Shown piece after piece: positions 24,401-30,688 of a stretch of 30,688 bases of DNA (position 1 is the first letter of the stretch; the number at the start of each line of letters is the position of its first letter). A model generated the notes under the pieces. That model was not told the origin of the DNA. It saw nothing but the letters and a program-made list of their open reading frames with translations, and did no database searches. A program made the translations under genes and the position numbers. The DNA is from CAYWCV01 sp964629885 (GTDB lineage: Bacteria > Bacteroidota > Rhodothermia > Balneolales > CAYWCV01): NCBI GenBank assembly GCA_964629885.1, contig CAZVRJ010000027.1, positions 1-30,688 of the forward strand. Direction: 5' to 3'.

Positions 24401-26256
24401 TCCAAAGTAGCAACACCGTTGTTCGCTAAACTGAACCCATCCCATACGCCCGTAATAGAGCTGTACTCACCAACACTCTCAACATGATTAACATAGGTCA
24501 ACCCTGCTGGCAACTGATCGGTCAACGAAACACCCGTTGCAGTGGCTGGACCATTATTGGTGACCGTAATCAAAAAGGTTACCATCTGTCCAACACCCGG
24601 TATCGGATTGCCAGACTGCAGCGTCTTGACAGTAACCAAATTGGCTTCGTCTGATGCCTCTTCCGGATCCGTCTCCGATTCGTTGTTGCCGGTATTAGGA
24701 TCCTGGCTGATCGTGCTGATCGCAGCCGCATTCTTGAACTCCCCAGCAGCATTGATGGTGGCCGTCACTGTTATCACTCCACTGCTGCCGCTTCCGATGG
24801 ATGGAATATTACAAGGGAAAGCCGTGCACGACGAAACCGCACCAGTACCACTAACCCCCGTGATCGTAAGATTGGTCGGCGTGTCGGTAATCACCACCGA
24901 TAGTGCTGCCGATGGACCAGCATTCGAAACGTTGATCTGATACGTGACCGACTGACCAACATTGAACGGACCGGCCGTGGTAAGAACCTTCGACACCGAC
25001 ACATCAGCGACCGGAGTTACCCGTACCGTTACCGTCTGGAAACTGGTGTTGCCCTGAAGATCCGTGGCACGCACAACCACAATGTAGTCGTTGTCTCCCG
25101 CTGTGCCACCGACATCCGTTGGATTATCGTAACTCGGTGGATCTATGAAGCTCAAACTGCCGTTGGCGTTGATCGTGAACTTAGCAGCATCAGCTCCCTC
25201 AAGTGTCCAGGTCACAGCTTCATTAGCCGTAAACGTATGCACAGGGGTGGTTGCGTCAGGAACCTCTTTTAAACTCGTGGCCGCCCCTGGACCACCCGAT
25301 GGACCTGTGATAACCGGTGGCGTAACATCAGGCGGGACGATGGTCAGCTCTCCGGAGGTCGCATCGGTGAGCGATAGACCCAGTGTGTTTGTAATCGTAG
25401 CCGTTACATCATAGGTGGTGTTCACCGTCAACGCTTTATCGTTGGGTATCGTGATCGACCAAGTAAAAGTATTATTACCAGTAGGTATTAGTGTCAGACC
25501 GTTCGATGTCGTATAGTAAAATCCGTTTATAATCACACCCAGGCTTTCACCGGTCTGCAAGGTCACCGTTCCAGTAACTGTCGGGGTAGTGTCTGGTGTT
25601 GTCTGAAAGTTTACCGCAACTGGTCCTTGTGGCTTGTTGGGGTTGTTGTTAACATCGTTTAAATACTGATTCAATTCCGTCAAAAGTGATGAGGCTGATG
25701 CCGCGTTACCACTAATATTTGATCCGTCGGTTATTGAATAATTTGCGCCAAGTTTTACAAGTCCGAAGTTACTTGTATTAGATATGGTGTACGTCAGATT
25801 GTTGCCATATGTAAACGTGGTTATAGGTGTATTGGCCGCCGGTATGAATCCGAATGCCACAATGTTACTCTGTACATTTATACGCCAGTTAATGACACCA
25901 TATACGTCAATAATCTGTCCACTTTGCGTGATGATGCGAATACCACCAGCTAAGTCGTTACCCTGCAGGGCAAATTGTCCAAGTTCATTCATTTGCACGA
26001 ATGAAAAGGCCTGGATCCCTAAAGTGGCAAACGATGTGACATTATTGGCTTGGTTAGCATTGTTACCGATCGTGCCAATAAAGCCTGATGGGAAGGGAAC
26101 TGATACGACAACGATGTTTCTGTCCCTATCGTCAGTAACAGATGGATTAACCTCACTTGCATAGGTAAAACCGTGCGATAGAAGGAATAAGAAGAGGACG
26201 AAAATGCCTGAGAGCCTATTCTTGAAAAAGCTCATGGATGAATGTATAAATCGCAT
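18487..26256 (-). CDS. Giant T9SS-secreted surface protein with DUF11, SdrD_B-like and GEVED-type modules
   Basis: About 2590 residues with 100 Ns inside (23777-23876). A signal peptide (FKNRLSGIFVLFLFLLSHGFTYASE) starts at ATG 26256 or 26235; a longer frame begins at 26328. Order: a beta-rich N-terminal domain; Ig/cadherin-like repeats (VTPPVITGPSGGPG); at least six DUF11-type repeats (tags VSVSKVLTT, LVTVKTLQ, WTVTKTSTT, IAVVKSA twice, IALTKVA); paired 'ANNDPLGPIDSN'/'ANDDDAGTVDSQ' modules; about seven SdrD_B-like repeats with calcium-binding-type DxNxNG loops (DLNGNGVRDENEPG, DINGNGILDEGE); a GEVED-type domain (AWFDLNRDGVWSADEK...GGEIEDYQI); and a T9SS C-terminal signal (LDQNYPNPFNPTTTIRYRL to KLTLIK). 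It is expected at the cell surface as an adhesin or matrix protein. The function of the N-terminal domain is unknown. Confidence 0.85.
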   Translation of the reverse strand: MRFIHSSMSFFKNRLSGIFVLFLFLLSHGFTYASEVNPSVTDDRDRNIVVVSVPFPSGFIGTIGNNANQANNVTSFATLGIQAFSFVQMNELGQFALQGNDLAGGIRIITQSGQIIDVYGVINWRINVQSNIVAFGFIPAANTPITTFTYGNNLTYTISNTSNFGLVKLGANYSITDGSNISGNAASASSLLTELNQYLNDVNNNPNKPQGPVAVNFQTTPDTTPTVTGTVTLQTGESLGVIINGFYYTTSNGLTLIPTGNNTFTWSITIPNDKALTVNTTYDVTATITNTLGLSLTDATSGELTIVPPDVTPPVITGPSGGPGAATSLKEVPDATTPVHTFTANEAVTWTLEGADAAKFTINANGSLSFIDPPSYDNPTDVGGTAGDNDYIVVVRATDLQGNTSFQTVTVRVTPVADVSVSKVLTTAGPFNVGQSVTYQINVSNAGPSAALSVVITDTPTNLTITGVSGTGAVSSCTAFPCNIPSIGSGSSGVITVTATINAAGEFKNAAAISTISQDPNTGNNESETDPEEASDEANLVTVKTLQSGNPIPGVGQMVTFLITVTNNGPATATGVSLTDQLPAGLTYVNHVESVGEYSSITGVWDGFSLANNGVATLEIIASVNPGTQGQTITNTSTAATSDQTDPTTVGDDLSESLTIANPSWTVTKTSTTDPNTYSAVDDELTWSIVVTNTGNVAISSVSVNDPLASAPVLQSGDVNNNSILDVGEIWTYTAVTTVTQAMLNAGQVVNTATVSGTPTAGTLGNAEGTATVVATQSPGIAVVKSAVVAGDEXXXXXXXXXXXXXXXXXXXXXXXXXXXXXXXXXXNDNDEPTVTALTQSPGIAVVKSAVVAGDEITYTFTVENTGNVTLTGVGVTDPMVGLSAITLTSASTTLAPGEVATFEATYTVTLTDLNTGSVSNQATATGTPPIGDPVTDLSGTANDNDEPTVTALTQSPGIALTKVANITTYDRAGSIITYTITVTNTGNVSLSEVVVTDEGADDVPTYVSGDTDSDEVMSPGEEWVYSASYTITPEDILAGNYDNTASVSATTPADDVISDDDTATVVTDINSIIANNDPLGPIDSNIGGTIGNVLDNDSFNDGDATTDLVIIQVITPASPVNVGGLVPLIDTDSGDITVPVGTPTGSYNIEYQICEILNEENCDTATVNIQVICDGTASISGIVFDDVTSEPLSGVMVNLVPQGNTPGPILVRITGEDGAYNFSGMVAGSYLVQVQDANLNAARGLYPVESSLFFTTLGECLPQVHDFGYEPTALPVLGDFVWYDLNGNGIQDEWYDANGDGIITQNIPGPDGSFDFSQWEWVDLNGDGRWDGPENEGELNKAGFGQAASPNIRVSGPDGYERDIIVGILGYWRSRPAVNDNPLLGDFTVELVQDDNFRSAAEAMASTGLIKNFALPAAKSAASSQPLMGPAMIGAGQLTCDNTVGTLLDTELSNDNFVDLNQDFGVVCYILNAIVANDDDAGTVDSQVANNNILNAFANDTINDVPVDRVDITVEIIEPASHPGVTLDTDSGFVSVATGTPPGTYTIVYEICEVVNPDNCDTATITVTVIQDIEETISGIKFNDLNGNGVRDENEPGLAGWLIYVDINKNGQFDENEPNTLSGPDGSWTITGIPLGELVVREVIPVDSEWVQTFPGADADFQHVVTVSDNQTILGLMFGNATVCALGIVTGESCNEVASISGFKWHDLDGDGSKDADEPFMANWTIFLDLNNNGELDAEEPFQITAQDGSFTFENVQLGTYAVREVMQDGWLQTNPGRGVTLAQNVVLSDAGTTESTLFGNAIPVSITGFVWRDKNANSDFDLQEPLLEGWVVFLDINGNGILDEGELSTLSAEEGYFEFTGLIPGTYNVVAINPTDWVQIYPGSNGYHSFTLRSGETASGDFGIAHVSDLEVVQPDPATIEGNIWYDYAEDAVWDHKVHLERTDYVNREVSIEGWQVTLSGTSFSGEPVQLTTFTKPDGSYSFQNVPAGEYKVNRAYLDEWVPAFPLLEWDNPLGQYHIIRVNGGYGGLSNTDRRIYAGNQHNWIEGLDRGTDQLYLGVYLNIDTSGDGVADNKFFVSGPMNMSWDKSTNRTSKYEIQSIDLVGTSKDFGRIEMSTHRYRKVLGELKGQPGDSLVASIMDIPFELTVGGERWILPDSQTPTIEGLVSQMLPYNQKHVSVDDNLVEFYDVFGKKYGRLVSMEFMPLYGADFGTNQSVFGSAPATVYPVVIEDSGARHVLHHYEPNRDLFLGTGITASQIFVRNLANAGMGANKLQNIADSGVLFLTPIQAGGKSQIQVLLEGNGYLNAWFDLNRDGVWSADEKLIDNVFLEKGTRIIAVDIPVGVAAGESFARFRLSPEEGLDTATGVMSGGEIEDYQIQILSAGGTVNGTIWVDRNANGTRDQDEAGAGGIRVFADLNANGIFDQGEPSTFTTVTGSYSMSGLPAGSVRIQPDFDGRWTVTNITGPSYIMATILDGQVLSGLNFGIVSVTTSLEDDTTMPREFGLDQNYPNPFNPTTTIRYRLAESAAVSLTVYDMNGRVVSTLVNDRQNAGEYTVAFDASSLASGVYVYRLVAGTHVFTQKLTLIK
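23381..23931 (-). repeat. Tandem 345-bp DUF11-encoding repeat interrupted by an assembly gap
   Basis: A marker sequence ATGCCCGGGCTCTGCGT occurs at 23381, 23726 and 23915. The first two are 345 nt (115 codons) apart, and 23381-23431 is identical to 23726-23776. On the far side of the gap 23877-23914 is identical to 23688-23725. Thus one full unit and two partial units are seen, with no mismatch in the parts that can be compared. Each unit encodes one DUF11 repeat beginning TQSPGIAVVKSAVVAGDE. The units are visibly richer in G+C than the DUF11 repeats on either side. Confidence 0.9.
23777..23876. other. Assembly gap (100 N)
   Basis: Exactly 100 Ns, the usual placeholder for a gap of unknown size. 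Both edges lie inside the 345-bp repeat unit, so the gap is a repeat collapse. The reading frame of the giant gene appears to continue on both sides. See the finding on predicted gap length. Confidence 0.98.
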
Positions 26257-26714
26257 GTTACTGATAGTTCGAAATAATCTACTGTTGACAATATTGTTGT
26301 GCCCGAAAAACCTGTGCGCATCACTCAAATGACAATAATGTATGTGACTATGGATGCTTTAATTGCATCGAAATCGCTTACCATACACGCTTGTGGTAAT
26401 GCCGCGAACGAATGTATGAATCATTGCGATTTCGAAAAAACGCTTTAAATTTTATTAATTCGCTACTTTGCGGAACTAAATTGAACTTTTATTCAAAGAA
26501 TTGCCCCATCCTGACCGTATTGAACGATATTTCCTTTAAGTCAATGGAATCGAGCAGGTTATATGACAAATCCATTAGGAATATTTAATATTATTAATAC
26601 TGTAGTACATTCTTATTAGTACTTTTTTGATCATTAATATTGTTATGTTATTATTTTACGAAATCATAGCTTAAACCTAGAGAGCCGAGTAAATATTTGC
26701 TTCTATACCCTAGA
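26257..26714. other. A+T-rich intergenic region with nested inverted repeats upstream of the giant surface-protein gene
   Basis: This should hold the promoter and 5' leader of the giant gene and the 3' end of the GHL10 gene. TCGAAATCGC at 26368-26377 pairs with GCGATTTCGA at 26426-26435; inside it TTACCA at 26378-26383 pairs with TGGTAA at 26394-26399, directly stacked on the outer arm. GATGC at 26353-26357 pairs with GCATC at 26365-26369 as an alternative. From about 26570 to 26665 the sequence is almost pure A+T. No gene, clear -10/-33 pair or terminator was recognised. Confidence 0.45.
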
Positions 26715-28574
26715 TTACTTAATCAGCGTCATTTTTCCCGTCAATTGAACATCACCCGAGCGCATCTGATACAAGTAAACCCCGCTTCCCAGCGTGCTAG
26801 CGTCGAATTCCGCCCTGTGAGCGCCGGCCGACACGGTGTTGTTAACAAGTGTAGCTACCTTCTGGCCCAACATGTTATAGACCTCTAACGTGACATGCGA
26901 TGCCACCGGCACACTAAACTCAATCACCGTTGTAGGGTTGAACGGGTTCGGATAGTTCTGCTTCAGCACATAGTTCTCAGGCACATCAGCTAGCACCTCG
27001 TCGAGATCCGTGAACACGATACCCACTGCGGGAGCCGGAGCACTTTCAGTTCCCGTACGGTCGACAGCGGTAACAACATAGTTGTAAAAAACACCCTGCT
27101 CGCCCGTGCGGTCATTATAGCTCATCTGCGTAAACCCCTCTTTGCTTGCCGGTACTAACGTCAGCAAGTGCTTAGAACTAGTTATATCAAACTGTTCACC
27201 ATCTTTATATCGATAGATGGCATACTGCTTGTTCGGAAGCAGCGTCCCATTCGTGTATTCCTGCCACTGTGGCTCGTACCAGCTAATTACCGGACCCGTT
27301 GAACTCGACCGCACTTGAACGATAGCCGGTACACCCGGACTCGAATTCGCCGGACGACTCCACTCCCGCGCTGGATTTAACGCAGGCTTGGTGTAGTAAT
27401 ACGTCCTCAAAGTATCTCTGTACGACTGGTAGTTCGACTGAAGCATCTCTATCCTAAAGAAGACGCTCCCCTGAACTGCATCCAGTTCTCGGTTTAATCT
27501 CACCTGCCGGCCAATATCCCTAGCCGGAAAGTCTCTGTAGATGGCCTGACCAATGTAAATGTGTCTTCCATTCGCACGTGTACCCCACCATGGTGCCAGT
27601 TTGGCATAATCCTGATTGCCACCGAAATTCCAGTACAGCTGGGGAGCCAAGTAATCCACATAACGCCCAGCTGTCCACGCCGGAGCATCAGCATAAATAT
27701 CGCGCCAGGCATCTAGTCCGATAATACCAGCTGGAACACCATTGCGCCAGATTCCGAACGGACTTATCCCATAATTCACCCAAGGTTTAACAGATTTGAT
27801 GCTGTCGTGAACCATCTTCACGAAAATATTCACGTTATCGCGACGCCAAGTGCCGATATCCATGATGCCCCTCGGATCGGCCGCAAAATGTGCCCCGTCA
27901 TCCGACGTGCGAATGCCCGATGGCAATCTTTCTGAAACCGGATACGGATAGAAATAATCGTCGAACTGTACACCGTCAATATCGTAGCGTCGTACAACGT
28001 CCATAACAATCTTGGTCACGTACTCACGAACCTCAGGAATGCCCGGATTCAACATCTTGAAATCCTGCGTTGCCGAGCGTGGAAACTCTAGGAACCAATC
28101 GGGCTGCTGCCTCACGATGTGATTGGCGGCTAATGTGTGCTGTCCCGATATCGACTCAGCACGATACGGATTGAACCAAGCGTGCAATTCCAATCCACGT
28201 TTATGGGCTTCCTCAATAGCAAACTCCAACGGATCCCAGTACGGATCTGGAGCCTTGCCTTGAACGCCTGTCAAATAAAAACTCCAAGGTTCAAATGGCG
28301 AATTGTAGAAGGCGTCGCACTCCGTCCTGATCTGGAATAAGACGGCGTTGAGACCATTCGCCTTTGCGTTATCAAGCATGTTGATTAGTGATTGCTGCTG
28401 CGCGGCGGTGTTATAGTTCTTGGGCCAATCGAGCTGGAAAACGGTGGCAATCCAAGCTGCACGGAACTCCTCCTTTGGTGGATAAGAGGTTGTCGTTTGC
28501 GCAAAGGCAGCGACATTTAACAATAACATCACAAGAATCAGTAGAACCTGCTTCATAACAATCTGTAATTTCAT
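26715..28574 (-). CDS. GHL10-type glycoside hydrolase (DUF187) with C-terminal T9SS sorting domain
   Basis: 619 residues. Signal peptide (MKQVLLILVMLLLNVAAFAQ; the ATG at 28574 adds six residues before it, ATG 28556 is the alternative). The catalytic part is the glycosyl-hydrolase-like 10 barrel: FRAAWIATVFQLDWP, AKANGLNAVLFQIRTECDAFY, EEAHKRGLELHAWFNPYRA, VRRYDIDGVQFDDYFYPYP, WRRDNVNIFVKMVHDSIKSVKP and YGISPFGIWRNG. Family members act on bacterial or algal polysaccharides; one Asp in the FDD motif is the likely catalytic acid or base by analogy. A fibronectin type III-like domain follows (VPAIVQVRSSSTGPVISWYEP to NYVVTAVDRTGT), then a T9SS signal (LKQNYPNPFNPTTVIEF to KMTLIK). The protein is therefore secreted through T9SS and processed at the surface. 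It may share a transcript with the giant surface gene downstream, but the 450-nt gap argues for separate promoters. Confidence 0.88.
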   Translation of the reverse strand: MKLQIVMKQVLLILVMLLLNVAAFAQTTTSYPPKEEFRAAWIATVFQLDWPKNYNTAAQQQSLINMLDNAKANGLNAVLFQIRTECDAFYNSPFEPWSFYLTGVQGKAPDPYWDPLEFAIEEAHKRGLELHAWFNPYRAESISGQHTLAANHIVRQQPDWFLEFPRSATQDFKMLNPGIPEVREYVTKIVMDVVRRYDIDGVQFDDYFYPYPVSERLPSGIRTSDDGAHFAADPRGIMDIGTWRRDNVNIFVKMVHDSIKSVKPWVNYGISPFGIWRNGVPAGIIGLDAWRDIYADAPAWTAGRYVDYLAPQLYWNFGGNQDYAKLAPWWGTRANGRHIYIGQAIYRDFPARDIGRQVRLNRELDAVQGSVFFRIEMLQSNYQSYRDTLRTYYYTKPALNPAREWSRPANSSPGVPAIVQVRSSSTGPVISWYEPQWQEYTNGTLLPNKQYAIYRYKDGEQFDITSSKHLLTLVPASKEGFTQMSYNDRTGEQGVFYNYVVTAVDRTGTESAPAPAVGIVFTDLDEVLADVPENYVLKQNYPNPFNPTTVIEFSVPVASHVTLEVYNMLGQKVATLVNNTVSAGAHRAEFDASTLGSGVYLYQMRSGDVQLTGKMTLIK

Positions 28575-28700
28575 TCAAAAATCTTGTAGTTTGCGATCAG
28601 GAGGAATAACCTGCGTCCTGAATTGTTCGCGGTACGTAAAGAACGCCAAAGTAGGTTTAATAAGCAAATTGATATTTTGTTCCTATAGCACTATCTCATT

Positions 28701-29135
28701 GTGTTAGATATTGTTACAAATGTTACTACTCGGCAACGTATCTCAACGTTGACTATCCAAATCGGAGTTGTGATCACTCTATTTGGGTTCATTGGGTATT
28801 TTGGAAGCGGTATGGTGTCGTTCATATCGCTCATCCCACTTGTTTTCGGCCTTCCGCTGCTTTTGTTCGGACGTCTGTCAAAAAGCGAAAAGCGTCACAA
28901 ACTATGGATCCGTTTCGCCATTTTCTTCGGTCTGCTTTGTGCTCTTACCACTTGGGCCGGGTTCATGGATTTCATCGAAGCCATTCAATTGTCTCGGTTC
29001 CCCAGCATCTCACAGATTTTGCGCACAATCATGTTCTTCGGCTGCTCGGCCTACTCAACCATCGTGTTCATCTACCTGTGGAGAATCAGAAAACGCCGCA
29101 AAAAGAAGGACAAACAATCAGTCCTTGACATCTGA
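28701..29135 (+). CDS. Four-helix membrane protein of unknown function
   Basis: 144 residues with four hydrophobic segments, about 18-36, 38-57, 68-90 and 104-124, and a strongly basic C-terminal tail (RIRKRRKKKDKQ), which by the positive-inside rule lies in the cytoplasm. I recognise no family. The only good start is a GTG at 28701, since no in-frame ATG precedes the first membrane segment; TTG and GTG codons further in would cut into it. Its 3' end overlaps the 3' end of the acyl-CoA synthetase gene by 18 nt on the opposite strand. About 125 nt separate it from the divergent GHL10 gene. Confidence 0.55.
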   Translation: MLDIVTNVTTRQRISTLTIQIGVVITLFGFIGYFGSGMVSFISLIPLVFGLPLLLFGRLSKSEKRHKLWIRFAIFFGLLCALTTWAGFMDFIEAIQLSRFPSISQILRTIMFFGCSAYSTIVFIYLWRIRKRRKKKDKQSVLDI

Positions 29136-30688
29136 CGCGTAGATCTCCTTAATCAGATCGGCATACTTGCTCTCAATCACGCGTCGCTTCACCTTCAGGG
29201 TCGGCGTCATCTCCCCTCCCTCGATGGTGAACGGTTCCGGGATAATCCTGAATTCCCTGACCTTTTCGTGCGATGCCATCGTTTTGCTCAACTGCTTAAT
29301 CTCTTTGTCGTACAACGACTTCACCTCTGGTTTTGAGAGTAGGTCGCGCTCGTCACTATACGAGAGCGATTGATGACGCGCCCATATCTTCAATGCATCG
29401 TAGTCGGGCACGATGAGCGCCGACATAAAATTCTGCTTCTCGCCCAGCAACACAGCTTGCTCAATGTAGGGGATGGTCTTGAGTAGATCTTCGATCGGAC
29501 CCGGATAAATGTTCTTGCCACCGGCATTCACGATCATGTGCTTCAAACGGTCGGTAATTTGAAGTGCACCCTTGTTAAACCGCCCAATATCTCCTGTGTG
29601 AAACCAACCATCGGCATCCATGACTTCTGCTGTGGCCTCTGGCTTATTCCAATACCCCTTCATCACATTGTGACCCTTGCACAGAATTTCGCCCTCTTCG
29701 CTGTCAAGGTCCGATGGATACTGCTCACCCGACAACTGAGCCACGATTTTGTTGTCGCTGAGCCGTTGGATGGCTACAGTTACGCCCGTGATTACTTGCC
29801 CCACGGTTCCAATTCTCGGATTTGCGAAGGTATTTGCAGAGATAACGGGTGATGTCTCTGTCAGACCATATCCCTCGATGATCTTGAGTCCTGATGAGGT
29901 GAAGAAATTCCCAACGTCGACAGGCAAGGCGGCACCCCCGCTCACGAAATACTTGATCTTCCCACCGGTGCGCTGACGCAGTTTCGAGAACACCAAGCGA
30001 TCGGCGATCGCATGCTGTGCAGACACGAGACCCCGCTTGCCGGCGGCGTAATCCTTCCCGACCCCGACGGCCCATTTGAAAATCCTTTTTTTGAGCGGCG
30101 AGCCTTCCTCGATGCTGCGAGCCACGAGACCATAAATACGTTCAAACAACCTTGGGACACTGACAACGATAGTCGGATTGCACTCTCCCAAGTTCTTCGA
30201 CACCGTTTCAACGCTTTCAGCGTAGAAAATCTCCGCGCCGCAGGCCATCATGGCGTAATACCCTGCCACACGCTCAAAACTGTGGCACAATGGCAGGAAT
30301 GACAAGGTACGATCGGAGTCGTCGATCTGTATCAATTTCACCGTATGGTTTATGTTCTCGCATATGTTGCCATGAGTGAGCATTACACCTTTTTGAAGCC
30401 CCGTGGTCCCCGAGGTGTAAATAAGGGTGCAAAGGTCTTCAGGTTTCACCGATTTTGCAGTTTCATTGATCCCGTCGGTCATTTTGTTCACAAGCGCATG
30501 TCCGCCTTTGAGAGCATCTTCATACCGCCGAACAAACGGCATCGACATGTGTTCCTTGTTGGTGGCATCGTCGTAGGCCACAACTGTGGTCAAATCGGGG
30601 CAGGCGTCAAAGATCTCCACCGCCTTCTTTAGCTGGATGCCCGACGACACGAACAGGATCTTCGAGTTGCTGTCCTGCATGATGTACT
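29118..30688 (-). CDS. Long-chain acyl-CoA synthetase (AMP-forming), 5' end beyond window
   Basis: The frame is open to the right edge (YIMQDSNSKILFVSS matches an internal FadD segment), so the N-terminal part is missing; about 520 residues are seen. It activates fatty acids to acyl-CoA through an acyl-adenylate at the cytoplasmic membrane. Motifs in order: the P-loop-like TLIYTSGTTGLQKGVMLTH, in which the usual Pro of 'NPKG' is Gln; LSFLPLCHSFERV; VSVPRLFERIYG; KYFVSGGAAL; EGYGLTETSPV; DGWFHTGDIG; ITDRLKHMIVNAGGKNIYP; and the C-terminal catalytic Lys in TPTLKVKRR. The layout with 'LFERIYG' is that of the long FadD/FAA-type synthetases of Bacteroidota, about 600 residues in full. Catalytic residues look intact, so it should be active. 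It ends in a tail-to-tail overlap with the membrane-protein gene. Confidence 0.9.
   Translation of the reverse strand, partial: YIMQDSNSKILFVSSGIQLKKAVEIFDACPDLTTVVAYDDATNKEHMSMPFVRRYEDALKGGHALVNKMTDGINETAKSVKPEDLCTLIYTSGTTGLQKGVMLTHGNICENINHTVKLIQIDDSDRTLSFLPLCHSFERVAGYYAMMACGAEIFYAESVETVSKNLGECNPTIVVSVPRLFERIYGLVARSIEEGSPLKKRIFKWAVGVGKDYAAGKRGLVSAQHAIADRLVFSKLRQRTGGKIKYFVSGGAALPVDVGNFFTSSGLKIIEGYGLTETSPVISANTFANPRIGTVGQVITGVTVAIQRLSDNKIVAQLSGEQYPSDLDSEEGEILCKGHNVMKGYWNKPEATAEVMDADGWFHTGDIGRFNKGALQITDRLKHMIVNAGGKNIYPGPIEDLLKTIPYIEQAVLLGEKQNFMSALIVPDYDALKIWARHQSLSYSDERDLLSKPEVKSLYDKEIKQLSKTMASHEKVREFRIIPEPFTIEGGEMTPTLKVKRRVIESKYADLIKEIYASDVKD

Noticed and set aside
28597..28621. Hairpin TCAGGA/TCCTGA in the leader of the GHL10 gene, with a nearby ATTGTTCGC resembling the repeated core
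   Set aside because: The stem is only six pairs and the resemblance to the core is limited to nine bases without the adjacent terminator hairpin, so it is not counted as a third copy.

Overview
This window looks like chromosomal DNA from a Bacteroidota-type bacterium, probably from the Rhodothermota/Balneolota/Ignavibacteriota side of that group. The main reason is that two secreted proteins (18487-26256 and 26715-28574, both minus strand) end in the same type of C-terminal domain. It carries the QNYPNPFNPTT motif and ends in KLTLIK or KMTLIK, the cargo tag of the type IX secretion system (T9SS). Lipoproteins with Cys lipoboxes, a DUF4175 giant membrane protein and a BatA-like von Willebrand protein fit the same group. 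One run of exactly 100 Ns (23777-23876) shows that this is a scaffolded draft assembly. No rRNA, tRNA, CRISPR array, transposase or phage gene was seen.

Layout. 1-2255 (+): the 3' part of a prephenate dehydratase fused to a DAHP-synthase-like barrel that has lost its metal ligands, then a lipoprotein beta-propeller glycosidase. 2256-2720: non-coding, with a hairpin element that recurs at 18269-18337. 2721-4581: a small DUF5362-like membrane protein converging on a MarR regulator, which diverges from a conserved protein of unknown function. 4621-8810 (+): a tight run of a GH3 beta-N-acetylglucosaminidase lipoprotein, a small secreted protein, an aldo/keto reductase and a diacylglycerol-kinase-like lipid kinase. 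8973-12335 (+): a 1120-residue DUF4175 protein. 12344-17071 (-): an operon read leftwards, Wzi-like outer-membrane protein, glycerate 2-kinase, VWA protein and HAD phosphatase, with stop/start overlaps. 17157-18263 (+): UDP-GlcNAc 2-epimerase. 18487-28574 (-): a giant DUF11/SdrD_B surface protein of about 2600 residues and a GHL10-type glycoside hydrolase, both T9SS cargo. 28701-29135 (+): a four-helix membrane protein. 29118-30688 (-): a long-chain acyl-CoA synthetase cut by the window edge.

How the genes fit together. Much of the window concerns the cell envelope and glycans: amino-sugar turnover (GH3), ManNAc supply (WecB), a Wzi-like outer-membrane protein, T9SS-secreted adhesin and glycosidase, and lipid head-group or acyl-chain activation. 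The rest is housekeeping metabolism (aromatic amino acids, glycerate phosphorylation).

Most worth a second look: (1) the catalytically dead-looking DAHP-synthase domain fused to PheA; (2) the two-copy structured element with a 25-nt identical core next to a terminator hairpin; (3) the 345-bp perfect tandem DUF11 repeat, whose collapse explains the N gap and predicts its true length as 256 + 345k nt.
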